A stretch of 15,293 nt of DNA. Origin: Nitrospira defluvii. GTDB lineage: Bacteria; Nitrospirota; Nitrospiria; Nitrospirales; Nitrospiraceae. Within the stretch, counting starts at the first letter, position 1. Each line of letters opens with the position of its first letter. Location: the NCBI GenBank assembly GCA_016199015.1, contig JACQHN010000401.1, positions 1-15,293 on the forward strand. The letters run 5' to 3'. Both the position numbers and the translations under genes were made by a program. Shown here in pieces: positions 1 through 6,679 of this stretch. Below the pieces are notes generated by a model. That model had not been told where the DNA came from. It made no database searches and saw only the letters and a list, made by a program, of their open reading frames with translations.

Positions 1-342
1 CTCACGTCCCTCTGGCGCCTGGGAGTTCGCTGAGGAGGGCTCAGGACCTTGGCCGATGGACGCCGGTTCAGATTCTCACAGTCCTCGATAACTGGAGTCG
101 CCAGAGTCCATTGCTGGAGGTGACGGGTCGAATATCCGTGGCGACCGTGGGCCAAGCGCTTGATCGTGTCCTCGACGGAAGCCCAAACCGCGATCGATCA
201 CAGTTGATCATGGGATGGAATTCCAATCGCGAGCGTCGGAAGTTTGGGGGAAGCTTACGGGGCCTATCACCGTAGCATGCAGCTCGACTTCATTCGACCC
301 TGGCAAATACTCATGTGGTTTAGATTGAGAGTTAGAACCTAA
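1..342 (+). pseudogene. IS3-family transposase (OrfB) fragment, decayed
   Basis: This is the remains of the rve/DDE integrase domain of an IS3-type OrfB, split over three reading frames. Frame 3 (from base 3) reads ILTVLDNWSRQSPL and then QALDRVLDG up to about base 195. The next frame from base 197 reads ITVDHGMEF, which contains the second catalytic Asp in its usual VDxGxEF setting. A third frame from about base 232 reads AYHRSMQLDFIRP and reaches a stop at 340-342. The usual following block with the catalytic Glu (NAYIESFNG in relatives) is missing. The upstream part lies outside the window. At least two frameshifts and a 3' truncation make it inactive. The family assignment rests on recognised motifs, not on a search. 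Confidence 0.82.
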
Positions 343-350
343 GCTTCCCT

Positions 351-668
351 TTATTTCCGCGGGTGTCCGGCCGGTTGCCCTGTTCCCGCCTTAGACGTTT
401 CCGCGGGCCCACTTGGTACTTCCCTTTTCTTATTTTCGATCTGTCCTCCTTCTAAGGAACCGGTTACTTTCACCGCGAGTGGTTCGGCCACGTTAAACGT
501 GGTCATAGCGAATAGACAACCAAGAGCAAACCAGACAAAAAGGAACGCAGAAAAAATATAGCGCACAAGATGTTTATATTGGAGTGGCTCAAACGTGCTC
601 TCATCGCTCTCTTTGAACTTACTAAAGCACTTACCAAAGCATGAGTACACCTTCTCAGCATTATCCAT
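351..668 (-). CDS. Small single-helix membrane protein, unknown function
   Basis: The 105-residue product has a hydrophilic, Cys-containing N-terminus (YSCFGKCF near residues 8-15) and one strong hydrophobic helix at about residues 36-57 (YIFSAFLFVWFALGCLFAMT). A polar, Lys/Gly/Pro-rich tail follows. I do not recognise a family. The ATG at 668 has no clear Shine-Dalgarno sequence, which lowers confidence. The coding stretch is visibly more AT-rich than the genes to its right and sits beside the IS3 relic, so it may be acquired DNA. It could also be a chance open frame, but the clean membrane helix and charged flanks argue for a real gene. Confidence 0.5.
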   Translation of the reverse strand: MDNAEKVYSCFGKCFSKFKESDESTFEPLQYKHLVRYIFSAFLFVWFALGCLFAMTTFNVAEPLAVKVTGSLEGGQIENKKREVPSGPAETSKAGTGQPAGHPRK

Positions 669-1103
669 TATCTGAAAAGGGCTCAGTTGATAATTAACGG
701 GACCGTGTATCTAGCGAACACCACCTCAATAGCCCGTCCAAGCTCGCCAGTTTCTCCTCTTTCTCAAAGATGCGCGGTCCACTAGGCGAATGGCATCCGT
801 GTTGGTCCGCCTGCGGCTGTCGGAGCGGTTACTTTGCCCTCCCGCATCTCAAGCGCGGCGGCTGGTATGGTCTCCATTGCGCGCATCGACCGAGCGCCGC
901 CCTTAATTTGAAAACTTCAGATATATCCTAGGCGCGCGGTCTGTGAGCACAGAGACTATGCCAGCTGCCGCGCCACCTCCCCTTCTGAAGCCGCGCGTCG
1001 CGTGAGGTGCGCGACGCGAAGAATAATGAGCGTCACGTTTGCGCACGCCGGCGAGACGGTGAGCCGGCCGTGTCTTCCAGGAGGCCACCTCAGCCTGCCT
1101 CTC
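669..1103. other. 435-bp stretch without a convincing gene
   Basis: The frames open here are short and Arg/Pro-rich and read like antisense shadows. None has a ribosome binding site with a recognisable product. The only clear structure is the 9-bp GC inverted repeat at 994-1018, listed separately. Confidence 0.5.
994..1018 (-). terminator. GC-rich hairpin downstream of the outer-membrane gene
   Basis: A perfect 9-bp inverted repeat, CGCGTCGCG / CGCGACGCG, has a 7-nt loop. It lies about 85-110 nt beyond the stop of the leftward operon. No T-tract follows on the minus strand, so it is a hairpin that could stop or protect the transcript rather than a textbook intrinsic terminator. Confidence 0.4.
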
Positions 1104-1889
1104 CTAAAATCCCACTGATACCCCCACCGTCCCCAACAGCGCCGCCCGATCAGACGGCCCGACGAACTCGGTGCCGAGACCACCATCCAACACCACGCGC
1201 GAGGTCAATTGGTGCCGTATCCCGATCTCGATGCCGGTGTTATTTCGTTGGCCGCGCAGGTCGGACTGTCTCGTATAAACGCTGGCAATCAGCGTGTCGC
1301 GAAAACTGGTGGGATAGCCCAACGGATAACTGACCGCTGCGACGGCGCGATAAGCGCCCGGCCTCTCCTGCCCCTGCGGCGAACCTAGCAGGCTATAGCC
1401 CGCATTGAGATGCACGCGCAGCCGCCCGAACGAGCGCGTCAGGATGCCGGTGAGTTGAGTGTCGACGCCCTTGGAATTCATGCCGGTCGGCAGGTCTGCT
1501 TCGACCCGGACGGCCATGGCCGGAAGGTTCAACGTCTCGGTGTTGAAGTTGTACAGGACGCCCAGATGCAGGTCGCCGGACTTGCTTGCGCCGACCAGGG
1601 ATTTGGGATCGGTAAACAGATCGCCTTGGATTTCGATCTGGGTGTTGTCGAATGCGCCATAGATGATTTGCGGCTGGAACGTGACGCGCGTGCGGCCCTC
1701 GCGCCGATCGTTGAAACGCACGCCGCCCTCCATGCCGATTTCTCCCTTCGGGATCGCATAGGCATCCTCCATGCCGATCGGGCGGTTGGGATCGAGATTG
1801 TCATGGTCCAATGACAAAGCCGGCGCGGGCGACAGCGCCAAGAGCGCGATGATGCAGACCTGGATGGTTCGCACGGATAACCTGCTCAA
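1104..1889 (-). CDS. Secreted outer-membrane beta-barrel-like protein
   Basis: The 261-residue product has a cleavable signal peptide (hydrophobic stretch about 10-26, ALLALSPAPALS). Alternating polar and hydrophobic strands follow, ending in GTVGVSVGF with a terminal Phe, the usual C-terminal signature of outer-membrane barrels. It resembles the loosely defined 'transporter / phenol-degradation MetA-like' barrel proteins, but no substrate can be read. The start is TTG at 1889 with a GGGAG site 8 nt upstream. This TTG overlaps the TGA of the preceding lipoprotein gene (TTGA), so the two are probably translationally coupled. It is the last gene of the sigma-DUF4396-lipoprotein unit and would be its outer-membrane component. 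The barrel call is firm; the function is unknown. Confidence 0.78.
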   Translation of the reverse strand: MSRLSVRTIQVCIIALLALSPAPALSLDHDNLDPNRPIGMEDAYAIPKGEIGMEGGVRFNDRREGRTRVTFQPQIIYGAFDNTQIEIQGDLFTDPKSLVGASKSGDLHLGVLYNFNTETLNLPAMAVRVEADLPTGMNSKGVDTQLTGILTRSFGRLRVHLNAGYSLLGSPQGQERPGAYRAVAAVSYPLGYPTSFRDTLIASVYTRQSDLRGQRNNTGIEIGIRHQLTSRVVLDGGLGTEFVGPSDRAALLGTVGVSVGF

Positions 1890-2842
1890 TGGTGATGCTC
1901 CCGCTCAGGCTGACTCCTGACGATCATCGGATTCGTCGCATCCGCACTGGCCAGGTAATAGGTGTTCACCAGGCGATAGATCTCGGCCCGCTTCTCGTCC
2001 CACGTGGGCAAGAGTTCGCTCGTCAGAATATCGCTGATGTTGTCGTGCAGCATGTGGAGGTTATCGAAGATGTTCGCGAGCTCCGGATAACGGGCCGCGA
2101 ACGCGGGACTCAATTCCGCCGTGAGCGGCATAAATGTCCACTGCACCGGCGGCTTGGCCAGGTAACCGCGGTAGGTCGTGAGAATGGGCCGCACCGCCTG
2201 GGTTTTCGCCGCGAGATCGGGAGCGGCCTGCAGAGAATCGTACACGGCCACCTGCAGGTAGTGGTACGACCAGATGGTGGCATTGAAGAGCGGGAAGCGA
2301 TTCCTAAACGCCTTCGAATAGGGAAACGTATCCAGGCGATGGTGGTCCAACCGCTTCGCCGTGATCGCGTAGACGCTCTCTTGGTAATAGTTCAGCACGT
2401 TCCGAATCGCGCGATCCTTGTCCGGTTCGTCCGAGACGACGATGTCGTAGGTGGCGCGGTGCAGGGCATGCGCCTCGTCGAACGTGTTCTGCGCGCGCCA
2501 GGCCAACTTCATGTAGGTCGGGGCAATGGCCTCTTCGTTAGGATTGAGCCGGGGTTTGGTGGCGATAAACGCTAACGTCTGCTTGCGCGCGGTCTCTTCG
2601 ATGGCCGGCACGTTCTTGCCGCCGGTAAGCAAGAGATTCTCGTACAGATTGGAGTGCCCGAAGTCGACGCCGTTGAACTCGCTGTCGAGTTCGGCGAGAT
2701 CCTCCCGCAGCGCGAAGTTCCACAACGCCCGGTAATAAAACCGCTTATCGCGCGGTTCGAACTGACTACAAGCGGCCATCGTGACGGCGATCGCCGCCGT
2801 CACGATGATGACTCCAAGCCGCATGAGTGTGCTGCGCTCCAT
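1886..2842 (-). CDS. Predicted lipoprotein of unknown function, His-terminated
   Basis: The 318-residue product begins with a basic/hydrophobic signal and a lipobox-like TMAAC, so Cys25 is the likely lipidated residue. The rest is soluble, mainly helical, Tyr- and Ala-rich, and ends in REHHH. I recognise no domain. ATG 2842 is chosen because AAGGA lies 5 nt upstream and the signal peptide then starts at once; MRLG at 2824 is an alternative. The frame stays open to 3259, but that part overlaps the DUF4396 gene and is not credible as protein. The gene follows DUF4396 within a few bases and overlaps the barrel gene, which supports an operon. The His tail is compatible with metal binding (inference). 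Confidence 0.75.
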   Translation of the reverse strand: MERSTLMRLGVIIVTAAIAVTMAACSQFEPRDKRFYYRALWNFALREDLAELDSEFNGVDFGHSNLYENLLLTGGKNVPAIEETARKQTLAFIATKPRLNPNEEAIAPTYMKLAWRAQNTFDEAHALHRATYDIVVSDEPDKDRAIRNVLNYYQESVYAITAKRLDHHRLDTFPYSKAFRNRFPLFNATIWSYHYLQVAVYDSLQAAPDLAAKTQAVRPILTTYRGYLAKPPVQWTFMPLTAELSPAFAARYPELANIFDNLHMLHDNISDILTSELLPTWDEKRAEIYRLVNTYYLASADATNPMIVRSQPEREHHH

Positions 2843-2850
2843 ACTGGTCC

Positions 2851-3465
2851 TTACATTGATGGCTGAATCAGCCATGGTGATGCGCGTGCACCAATGCATG
2901 CCCCCTGTCCGCGCGCGATCAACCAGCGGTTTACCGGAAAAGCGGCGGCTCCTGCCAGCACTAACGACACGACGAGGCTTCCCCAGAATAACGGATCGGG
3001 CAGGCCGGCCTCCATGGCGCCCGGAAGCACGAGCATGATCGCATTGTCTACCACTTCCATCGTCGTCATCGAGAGCGTGTCGGATGCGAAAGCCAGCCCG
3101 AGCGCTGTGCCCCAGGCCATACCCGCCCGGCGCAAGGGCCAGAGTGTCATCCCATAGCCACAGAAGAACGCGAGTATAACGGCCAATCCAACGGTCGGCC
3201 AGTTTGACCATCCGAGCGCCGTACCGATGACCATGCCGAGGACTTCGCCGATCGTGCAACCCGTCAAGCAGTGAACGGTCGCCATGAAGGCCGTGTGGTT
3301 GAGCGACGCTGCTTCATGCCCCGGCCCCTGGTGGCTGTGATGCACGTGAATCCCATGGCCCTCCGGTTGTGCCTGTCGATGTTCCTGCGGCTGCGGCTGC
3401 GCGCAGCAGGTCTGCTGCGTCCCTTCGTGAGACATCGTGACGGGGGCGGATTCGATCTGCGTCAT
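2851..3465 (-). CDS. DUF4396 membrane protein with His-rich N-terminus, probable C-terminal frameshift
   Basis: As read, the product is 204 residues. Residues 1-55 are hydrophilic with CC at 20-21 and a His-rich cluster (HGIHVHHSHQGPGH, about 37-50), suggesting metal binding. The membrane part from about residue 65 carries HCLTGCTIGEVLGMVIGTALG, EVVDNAIMLVLPGAMEAG and DPLFWGSLVVSLVLA, blocks I recognise from DUF4396 proteins. Biochemical function is not established. ATG 3465 has a strong GGGAGGT site 5 nt upstream. After ARGQG the frame runs into an unlikely tail (ACIGARASPW...). Dropping one base of the five-C run at 2901-2905 would give RGQGHALVHAHHHG and a stop at 2868-2870. That ending is His-rich like relatives, so an indel or sequencing error is likely. 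Confidence 0.8.
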   Translation of the reverse strand: MTQIESAPVTMSHEGTQQTCCAQPQPQEHRQAQPEGHGIHVHHSHQGPGHEAASLNHTAFMATVHCLTGCTIGEVLGMVIGTALGWSNWPTVGLAVILAFFCGYGMTLWPLRRAGMAWGTALGLAFASDTLSMTTMEVVDNAIMLVLPGAMEAGLPDPLFWGSLVVSLVLAGAAAFPVNRWLIARGQGACIGARASPWLIQPSM

Positions 3466-3476
3466 GTGACACCTCC

Positions 3477-3513
3477 CTGTAAGTGGTGATCATTGGCTCG
3501 GTCACCCTTACAG
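3477..3513. promoter_or_regulatory. 12-bp imperfect dyad before DUF4396
   Basis: Arms CTGTAAG-T-GGTGA and TCACC-CTTACAG pair over 12 bp with one unpaired T (3484) and a 12-nt centre. The dyad abuts the DUF4396 ribosome binding site (3471-3477) and overlaps the proposed -10 element. It could be a repressor operator or an RNA hairpin controlling access to the ribosome binding site. The symmetry is seen directly; the role is inferred. Confidence 0.5.
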
Positions 3514-3538
3514 ACGGAGGGGGGATCGGAACATTACA
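3513..3538 (-). promoter_or_regulatory. Candidate ECF-sigma promoter for the DUF4396 operon
   Basis: On the minus strand TGTAA (3534-3538) is followed after 17 nt by CGTC (3513-3516). This matches the general -35/-10 style of several ECF sigma groups. It begins six bases after the stop codon of the adjacent ECF sigma gene and points at DUF4396, so autoregulation is plausible. One match in one intergenic region is weak statistical support. Confidence 0.35.
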
Positions 3539-3543
3539 GTGGC

Positions 3544-4104
3544 TTAGCAGGTGCAGTTGAGACAGCCATGCTTGGTGCAGAGACCGCAGGATTGTTCCAG
3601 GCTGGCTCGCAAGGCCTGGCGTGCGCGATGGAGGCGCACGGTGAGGTTGTTCGGCGTCACCCGAAGGTCTTGTGCGACCGCAGCAGGCGATTCTCCCTGG
3701 AGATCGATGCGCCGGAGCAGTTCGGCGTAGGCCGGCCGAATGTTCGGCAGCAGCCGGTACAGGCAAGCGCAGACGGTCGGACGCAGCTCGTCCAGAGCGG
3801 GAGTCTGGTCCTCGCCTGCCGCGACGAGTTCCTTCCACAACGCGTCGGTCTTTCTGGCGTCGGCCGCGCGCGACCGATAGGTATCCACGATGGCATGGCG
3901 CAGGATGCGATAGAACCAACCGACAACATTCTCCGTCTTGGGCAAGGCATGTTGGTGCTCGACCGCCCGCATCAAACTCTGCTGCAGCACATCCTCGGCC
4001 AAGGCCTCGTCCGCCAACCGGCGACGTACAAATGTCCGAAAGCTGGACTCCTGCGCCAGCAACTGCTGCAGGATGTCTTGCCATTCAGGGCCCGCTTTCT
4101 TCAT
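3544..4104 (-). CDS. ECF-type RNA polymerase sigma factor with Cys-rich tail
   Basis: The 186-residue product recruits RNA polymerase to specific promoters. Region 2 is at about 15-80 (AEDVLQQSLMRAVEH, then GWFYRILRHAIVDTYRSR). Region 4 with its HTH is at about 112-165 (LPNIRPAYAELLRRIDLQGES, then VTPNNLTVRLHRARQAL). The C-terminus, SCGLCTKHGCLNCTC, carries Cys173, 176, 181, 184 and 186, and VCAC adds Cys112 and 114. This is a plausible metal or redox sensor, as in other ECF factors with C-terminal cysteines. ATG 4104 is chosen because GGAAAGGA lies just upstream and the ECF fold starts there; the frame is open to 4251, but that extension looks non-coding. No anti-sigma gene is adjacent. It lies 78 bp upstream of DUF4396 on the same strand and probably controls it. 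Confidence 0.85.
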   Translation of the reverse strand: MKKAGPEWQDILQQLLAQESSFRTFVRRRLADEALAEDVLQQSLMRAVEHQHALPKTENVVGWFYRILRHAIVDTYRSRAADARKTDALWKELVAAGEDQTPALDELRPTVCACLYRLLPNIRPAYAELLRRIDLQGESPAAVAQDLRVTPNNLTVRLHRARQALRASLEQSCGLCTKHGCLNCTC

Positions 4105-4377
4105 CCTGTCCTTTCCTGTCGCCAGGATCCTTCCCGATAGCCCTACTTGGTCAACGGGGCCGCGCTGCTTGGTTGTACCAAATTCGCGGTGGACTTTCCC
4201 ACGCTCACACCTGTGCGGCCCCTGTTTCGACGCCGTTGACGAATGACCCATGCCTGATGTGACGTGCCGTTCATGCTACTGCGTCTTGCGACAGCGGCTG
4301 AAAAAGGCTTGATCTCGACCGGGGAGACATGCTTGACTGACCCTTCATTCACTCTTCCCGCTTGATGGAGGGTTTGC

Positions 4378-4881
4378 ATGCCGCGAGGAATTTCCCGCAC
4401 TCTCTGCGTTCTCATGCTTCTGTTCTCATCGATCTCATCCCAAGCCGCCGATACTCCCGATACCAGTCTCGCCCCGCTGAAGTTTCTCGTCGGAGAATGG
4501 AAGGGAACCGACGCGGAAGGAAAGGCGTACAAGATCACCTATGCACTCAGCTCGGGAGGCAGCAGCCTCACCGAGACCCTCACCCCGCCCGATAGTCCAC
4601 CCATGACGACCATGTACTACAGCGACGGCGATCAACTGATGTTGACGCATTATTGCTCGCTCAATAACCAGCCGCGCATGCGCGCCGGCGGGGTCAAAGA
4701 GGGAGATAAGACCGTCACCTTTTCCTTCGTCGATGCGACCAATCTCAAGAACCCGACCGATGTCCACATGCATCACCTGTCGATCGAGGTGAAAGATCAC
4801 GATCACTATACTCAAACCTGGACCTTGAGCAAGGCAGGGAAAGACGTGCCCAAAGTGTTTACGTTTGAGCGCGTGAAGTAG
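4378..4881 (+). CDS. Secreted lipocalin-like beta-barrel protein, function unknown
   Basis: The 167-residue product has a signal peptide (about 1-23, cleavage after SSQA). The mature domain opens with LKFLVGEWKGTDAEGKAYK and continues as alternating beta strands, ending in a Lys-rich FTFERVK. The LxGxWxG opening is typical of lipocalin-like, DUF1579-like or heme-binding-like small barrels, so a periplasmic ligand-binding role is a guess. A His/Asp-rich stretch (DVHMHHLSIEVKDHDHYTQ) lies near residues 127-146. ATG 4378 has GGAGGG 5 nt upstream. It is divergent from the sigma-factor operon, with about 270 bp between the starts. A methyltransferase remnant starts 43 bp downstream and may once have shared its transcript. 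Confidence 0.72.
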   Translation: MPRGISRTLCVLMLLFSSISSQAADTPDTSLAPLKFLVGEWKGTDAEGKAYKITYALSSGGSSLTETLTPPDSPPMTTMYYSDGDQLMLTHYCSLNNQPRMRAGGVKEGDKTVTFSFVDATNLKNPTDVHMHHLSIEVKDHDHYTQTWTLSKAGKDVPKVFTFERVK

Positions 4882-4924
4882 CGCTTGTGTCCTGACACTC
4901 ATCGCCAAGCCGGGAGGCCATCAG

Positions 4925-5011
4925 ATGCCGACACCAACGCCAGCAGATGTGATCGAGGCGCAGCGCCAGGACTGGAATCGAGTCGCTGCCGGATGGGACA
5001 AATGGGCCTAA
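4925..5011 (+). pseudogene. N-terminal remnant of a SAM-dependent methyltransferase
   Basis: ATG 4925 has a good GGGAGG site 7 nt upstream and reads 28 codons (VIEAQRQDWNRVAAGWDKWA) before TAA. The QRQDWNRVAxGWDKW pattern is the familiar start of class I methyltransferases of the UbiE/menaquinone type. The frame continues past the stop with MLPQLTQP, which also suits that family, so the stop looks like a nonsense mutation. The SAM-binding domain is absent. A transposase fragment starts 48 bases later. It could be expressed as a short peptide, but function is unlikely. Confidence 0.6.
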
Positions 5012-5058
5012 ATGCTTCCCCAGTTGACTCAGCCGCGTGAATTTGCCACTGCTCAGGA

Positions 5059-5345
5059 ATGGCCCGACCGGGATATCCGAAGAACCTGCGGGAGTTTCGC
5101 TGGCAATTTGCAACCGAAGCGGCATGCGTCGAGTACCTGATTCCATGCCGGTGGCCCGAGGGTTTCGTGTGGCCGACATGCTCGAGGCAAGTAGGGACCC
5201 GGATTGCCACTCGTCCGCTGTTCCAGTATCGGAGCTGCCGCGATCAGGCGTCCGCAATGGCGGGGACCACCCTGCATCGTTCAACGGTTTCGATCCAAGA
5301 CTGGTGCGCGGCAGCCTACCACGTCGCGAGTCCAACACGCGGAGT
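5059..5345 (+). pseudogene. IS1595-type transposase N-terminal fragment
   Basis: The reading frame starts MARPGYPKNLREFRWQFAT and continues with EYLIPCRWPEGFVW, LFQYRSCRDQAS and TLHRSTVSIQDWCAAAYHVAS. This is the recognisable N-terminal zinc-ribbon region of IS1595-family transposases. The first Cys of each CxxC pair is lost: Trp38 precedes Cys41 and Tyr57 precedes Cys60, so the zinc site is broken. Similarity ends near base 5345 and the catalytic ISXO2-like domain is missing, although the frame stays open to 5448. No terminal inverted repeats could be identified. It follows the methyltransferase stub and may have interrupted that gene. Confidence 0.75.
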
Positions 5346-5698
5346 GCCGACCCAGGGACAGTCCGCACACTGCCACCAAGGAGCGCCAACACAATCCATC
5401 AGTTGCACTCGGTGCGTCTCAACTGACGTGCGGCCGTCGGTGACATAGACTACGATGCCTGCCAAAAGATCCGTCGATACCCGTCCGGATTGGGGCCGCG
5501 AATGGAGGCTGGAAGTCCGGCGCCACACTGCGCAGAGCCTCGGGGCTCCATCATATTCAAGCCGTATCAATGATGGGAGGGTGGCCACCTATGAAGGAAC
5601 AATTTGCATCCTCCGACGGCGCGGGTCGGCACTGACCTCCGTCAATCTGCGTCAGGCAAGCCAAGGCTCTCGCGAGGACCACAGAGCACGGGCAACTC
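5346..5698. other. 353-bp stretch without a recognisable gene
   Basis: Frames are open on both strands (for example 5455-5760 + and 5316-5588 -), but their translations show no familiar domain and no ribosome binding site that I trust. The content is probably degraded DNA left after the transposase fragment. Confidence 0.45.
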
Positions 5699-6610
5699 TT
5701 ATGCGGTTTGTTTATGCCGGGCTGACTGCCACCCAACCAGCCAGACACCGGCGAGGATGAGAACAATTCCCACGACTTCCCGTACCCCGATCGCGTCACC
5801 CAACACCAACGCGGACAAGAACAGCGCCGAGACTGGAATCAAATTGACGAACACGCCGGCACGGGAGGGGCCTACCCCTTGTACCCCATACAACCAAGCC
5901 TGTTGCCCCAACGCCGTCGCAAACACAATGAGATAGAGCAAAGCCAACCAGCCGGAGAATGGCACCACCGCGGTTCCGGACAGCAGCAGCTTTTGATCGG
6001 TCCAGAGTAGCGGAATCTGCAGCAGCAGGGAGACCAACAACGTCGTCCAGTTAACGGTCAGCGGAGACAGCCGCTCCATAACCTCCCGACCACCGATCGA
6101 ATACAACGCCCAACTGACCAGCCCCAGCAGAACCAGCAGACCGCCCAGCCAGGGACTGTCCCCACTTGGTGCATCTCCTCCGATGCCGGACACGAGGGCC
6201 ACTCCGGCAAAGGAGACCGCGCAGCCGGCTGCCACGGTCTTGAAAGGAATGTCGCGCACGAGCAGAGAGGAGAGCAATGCCGTAATGGCCGGGCTGGCGC
6301 CGATGATGACCCCGGCGGTGGAGGCGCCGATATATCGGAGACCGAACAGGGTCAGGAGGTGGTTACCCAACACCCCGAGCCCCAACAGGGACAGGAGCTT
6401 GAGATCGCGAGCCGAGAAAGTGGTGTGACCGCCTTCGGTCCACCACCAGAGCGGGACCAAAATGGCCAGCGCGCCGACTGCACGCAGGACCGACGTCTCC
6501 ACCGCCGAGAACGCCCCTAGTGCCAGCTTCTGTCCCACAATGGATCCGCCCCACACGAGCGCTGACGTCGTGAGAGCGACATAGGCTGCGAATGCTGTCG
6601 GTCTCTCCAT
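5699..6610 (-). CDS. EamA/DMT-superfamily transporter
   Basis: The 303-residue inner-membrane protein has about ten hydrophobic helices in two EamA repeats (about 8-140 and 152-288). Typical features are the N-terminal ALVWGGSIVGQKLAL, the first-repeat end ASTAGVIIGASPAITALLSSLLV, and the second-repeat end SRAGVFVNLIPVSALFLSALVLGD. The family exports metabolites such as amino acids or other small molecules; the substrate cannot be read. ATG 6610 has GAGGAA 8 nt upstream. It lies 48 bp behind the O-methyltransferase gene on the same strand. A strong hairpin at the end of that gene might reduce readthrough, so co-transcription is not certain. Length matches the family and nothing is missing. 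Confidence 0.85.
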   Translation of the reverse strand: MERPTAFAAYVALTTSALVWGGSIVGQKLALGAFSAVETSVLRAVGALAILVPLWWWTEGGHTTFSARDLKLLSLLGLGVLGNHLLTLFGLRYIGASTAGVIIGASPAITALLSSLLVRDIPFKTVAAGCAVSFAGVALVSGIGGDAPSGDSPWLGGLLVLLGLVSWALYSIGGREVMERLSPLTVNWTTLLVSLLLQIPLLWTDQKLLLSGTAVVPFSGWLALLYLIVFATALGQQAWLYGVQGVGPSRAGVFVNLIPVSALFLSALVLGDAIGVREVVGIVLILAGVWLVGWQSARHKQTA

Positions 6611-6644
6611 ACGCGCAATTCCTCAACCGAACATAGAACAGATC

Positions 6645-6679
6645 TCGTCGCAGGCCGTTTAAGACGCGGCCTGCGACGA
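6645..6679 (-). terminator. 13-bp perfect hairpin spanning the methyltransferase stop
   Basis: TCGTCGCAGGCCG (6645-6657) pairs perfectly with CGGCCTGCGACGA (6667-6679) across a 9-nt loop that holds the TAA of the O-methyltransferase gene. On the minus strand it is followed by GATCTGTTCT rather than a T-run. It is therefore a strong hairpin that may attenuate transcription into the EamA gene or stabilise the upstream mRNA. Confidence 0.5.

Noticed and set aside
488..502. Palindrome CCACGTT-A-AACGTGG
   Set aside because: It lies inside the small membrane-protein coding sequence, with no promoter context, and can arise by chance.
1886..3259. 457-residue open frame extending the lipoprotein upstream
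   Set aside because: The upstream part overlaps the DUF4396 gene, reads as low-complexity Arg/His-rich sequence, and would bury the lipoprotein signal. ATG 2842 has its own ribosome binding site.
3314..4262. Long frames of about 200-256 residues on both strands across the sigma gene
   Set aside because: They are overlapping shadows of the sigma factor, Arg/Pro/Ala-rich and without ribosome binding sites or domains.
4105..4377. Possible ECF-type autoregulatory promoter upstream of the sigma gene
   Set aside because: No TGTAA/CGTC pair and no convincing -35/-10 pair was found in the divergent region.
4435..4908. 157-residue minus-strand frame
   Set aside because: It is antisense to the secreted lipocalin-like gene, which has a strong ribosome binding site and a signal peptide.
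5316..5588. 90-residue minus-strand frame with Trp/Cys-rich end
   Set aside because: It partly overlaps the IS1595 relic antisense and shows no recognisable domain or ribosome binding site.
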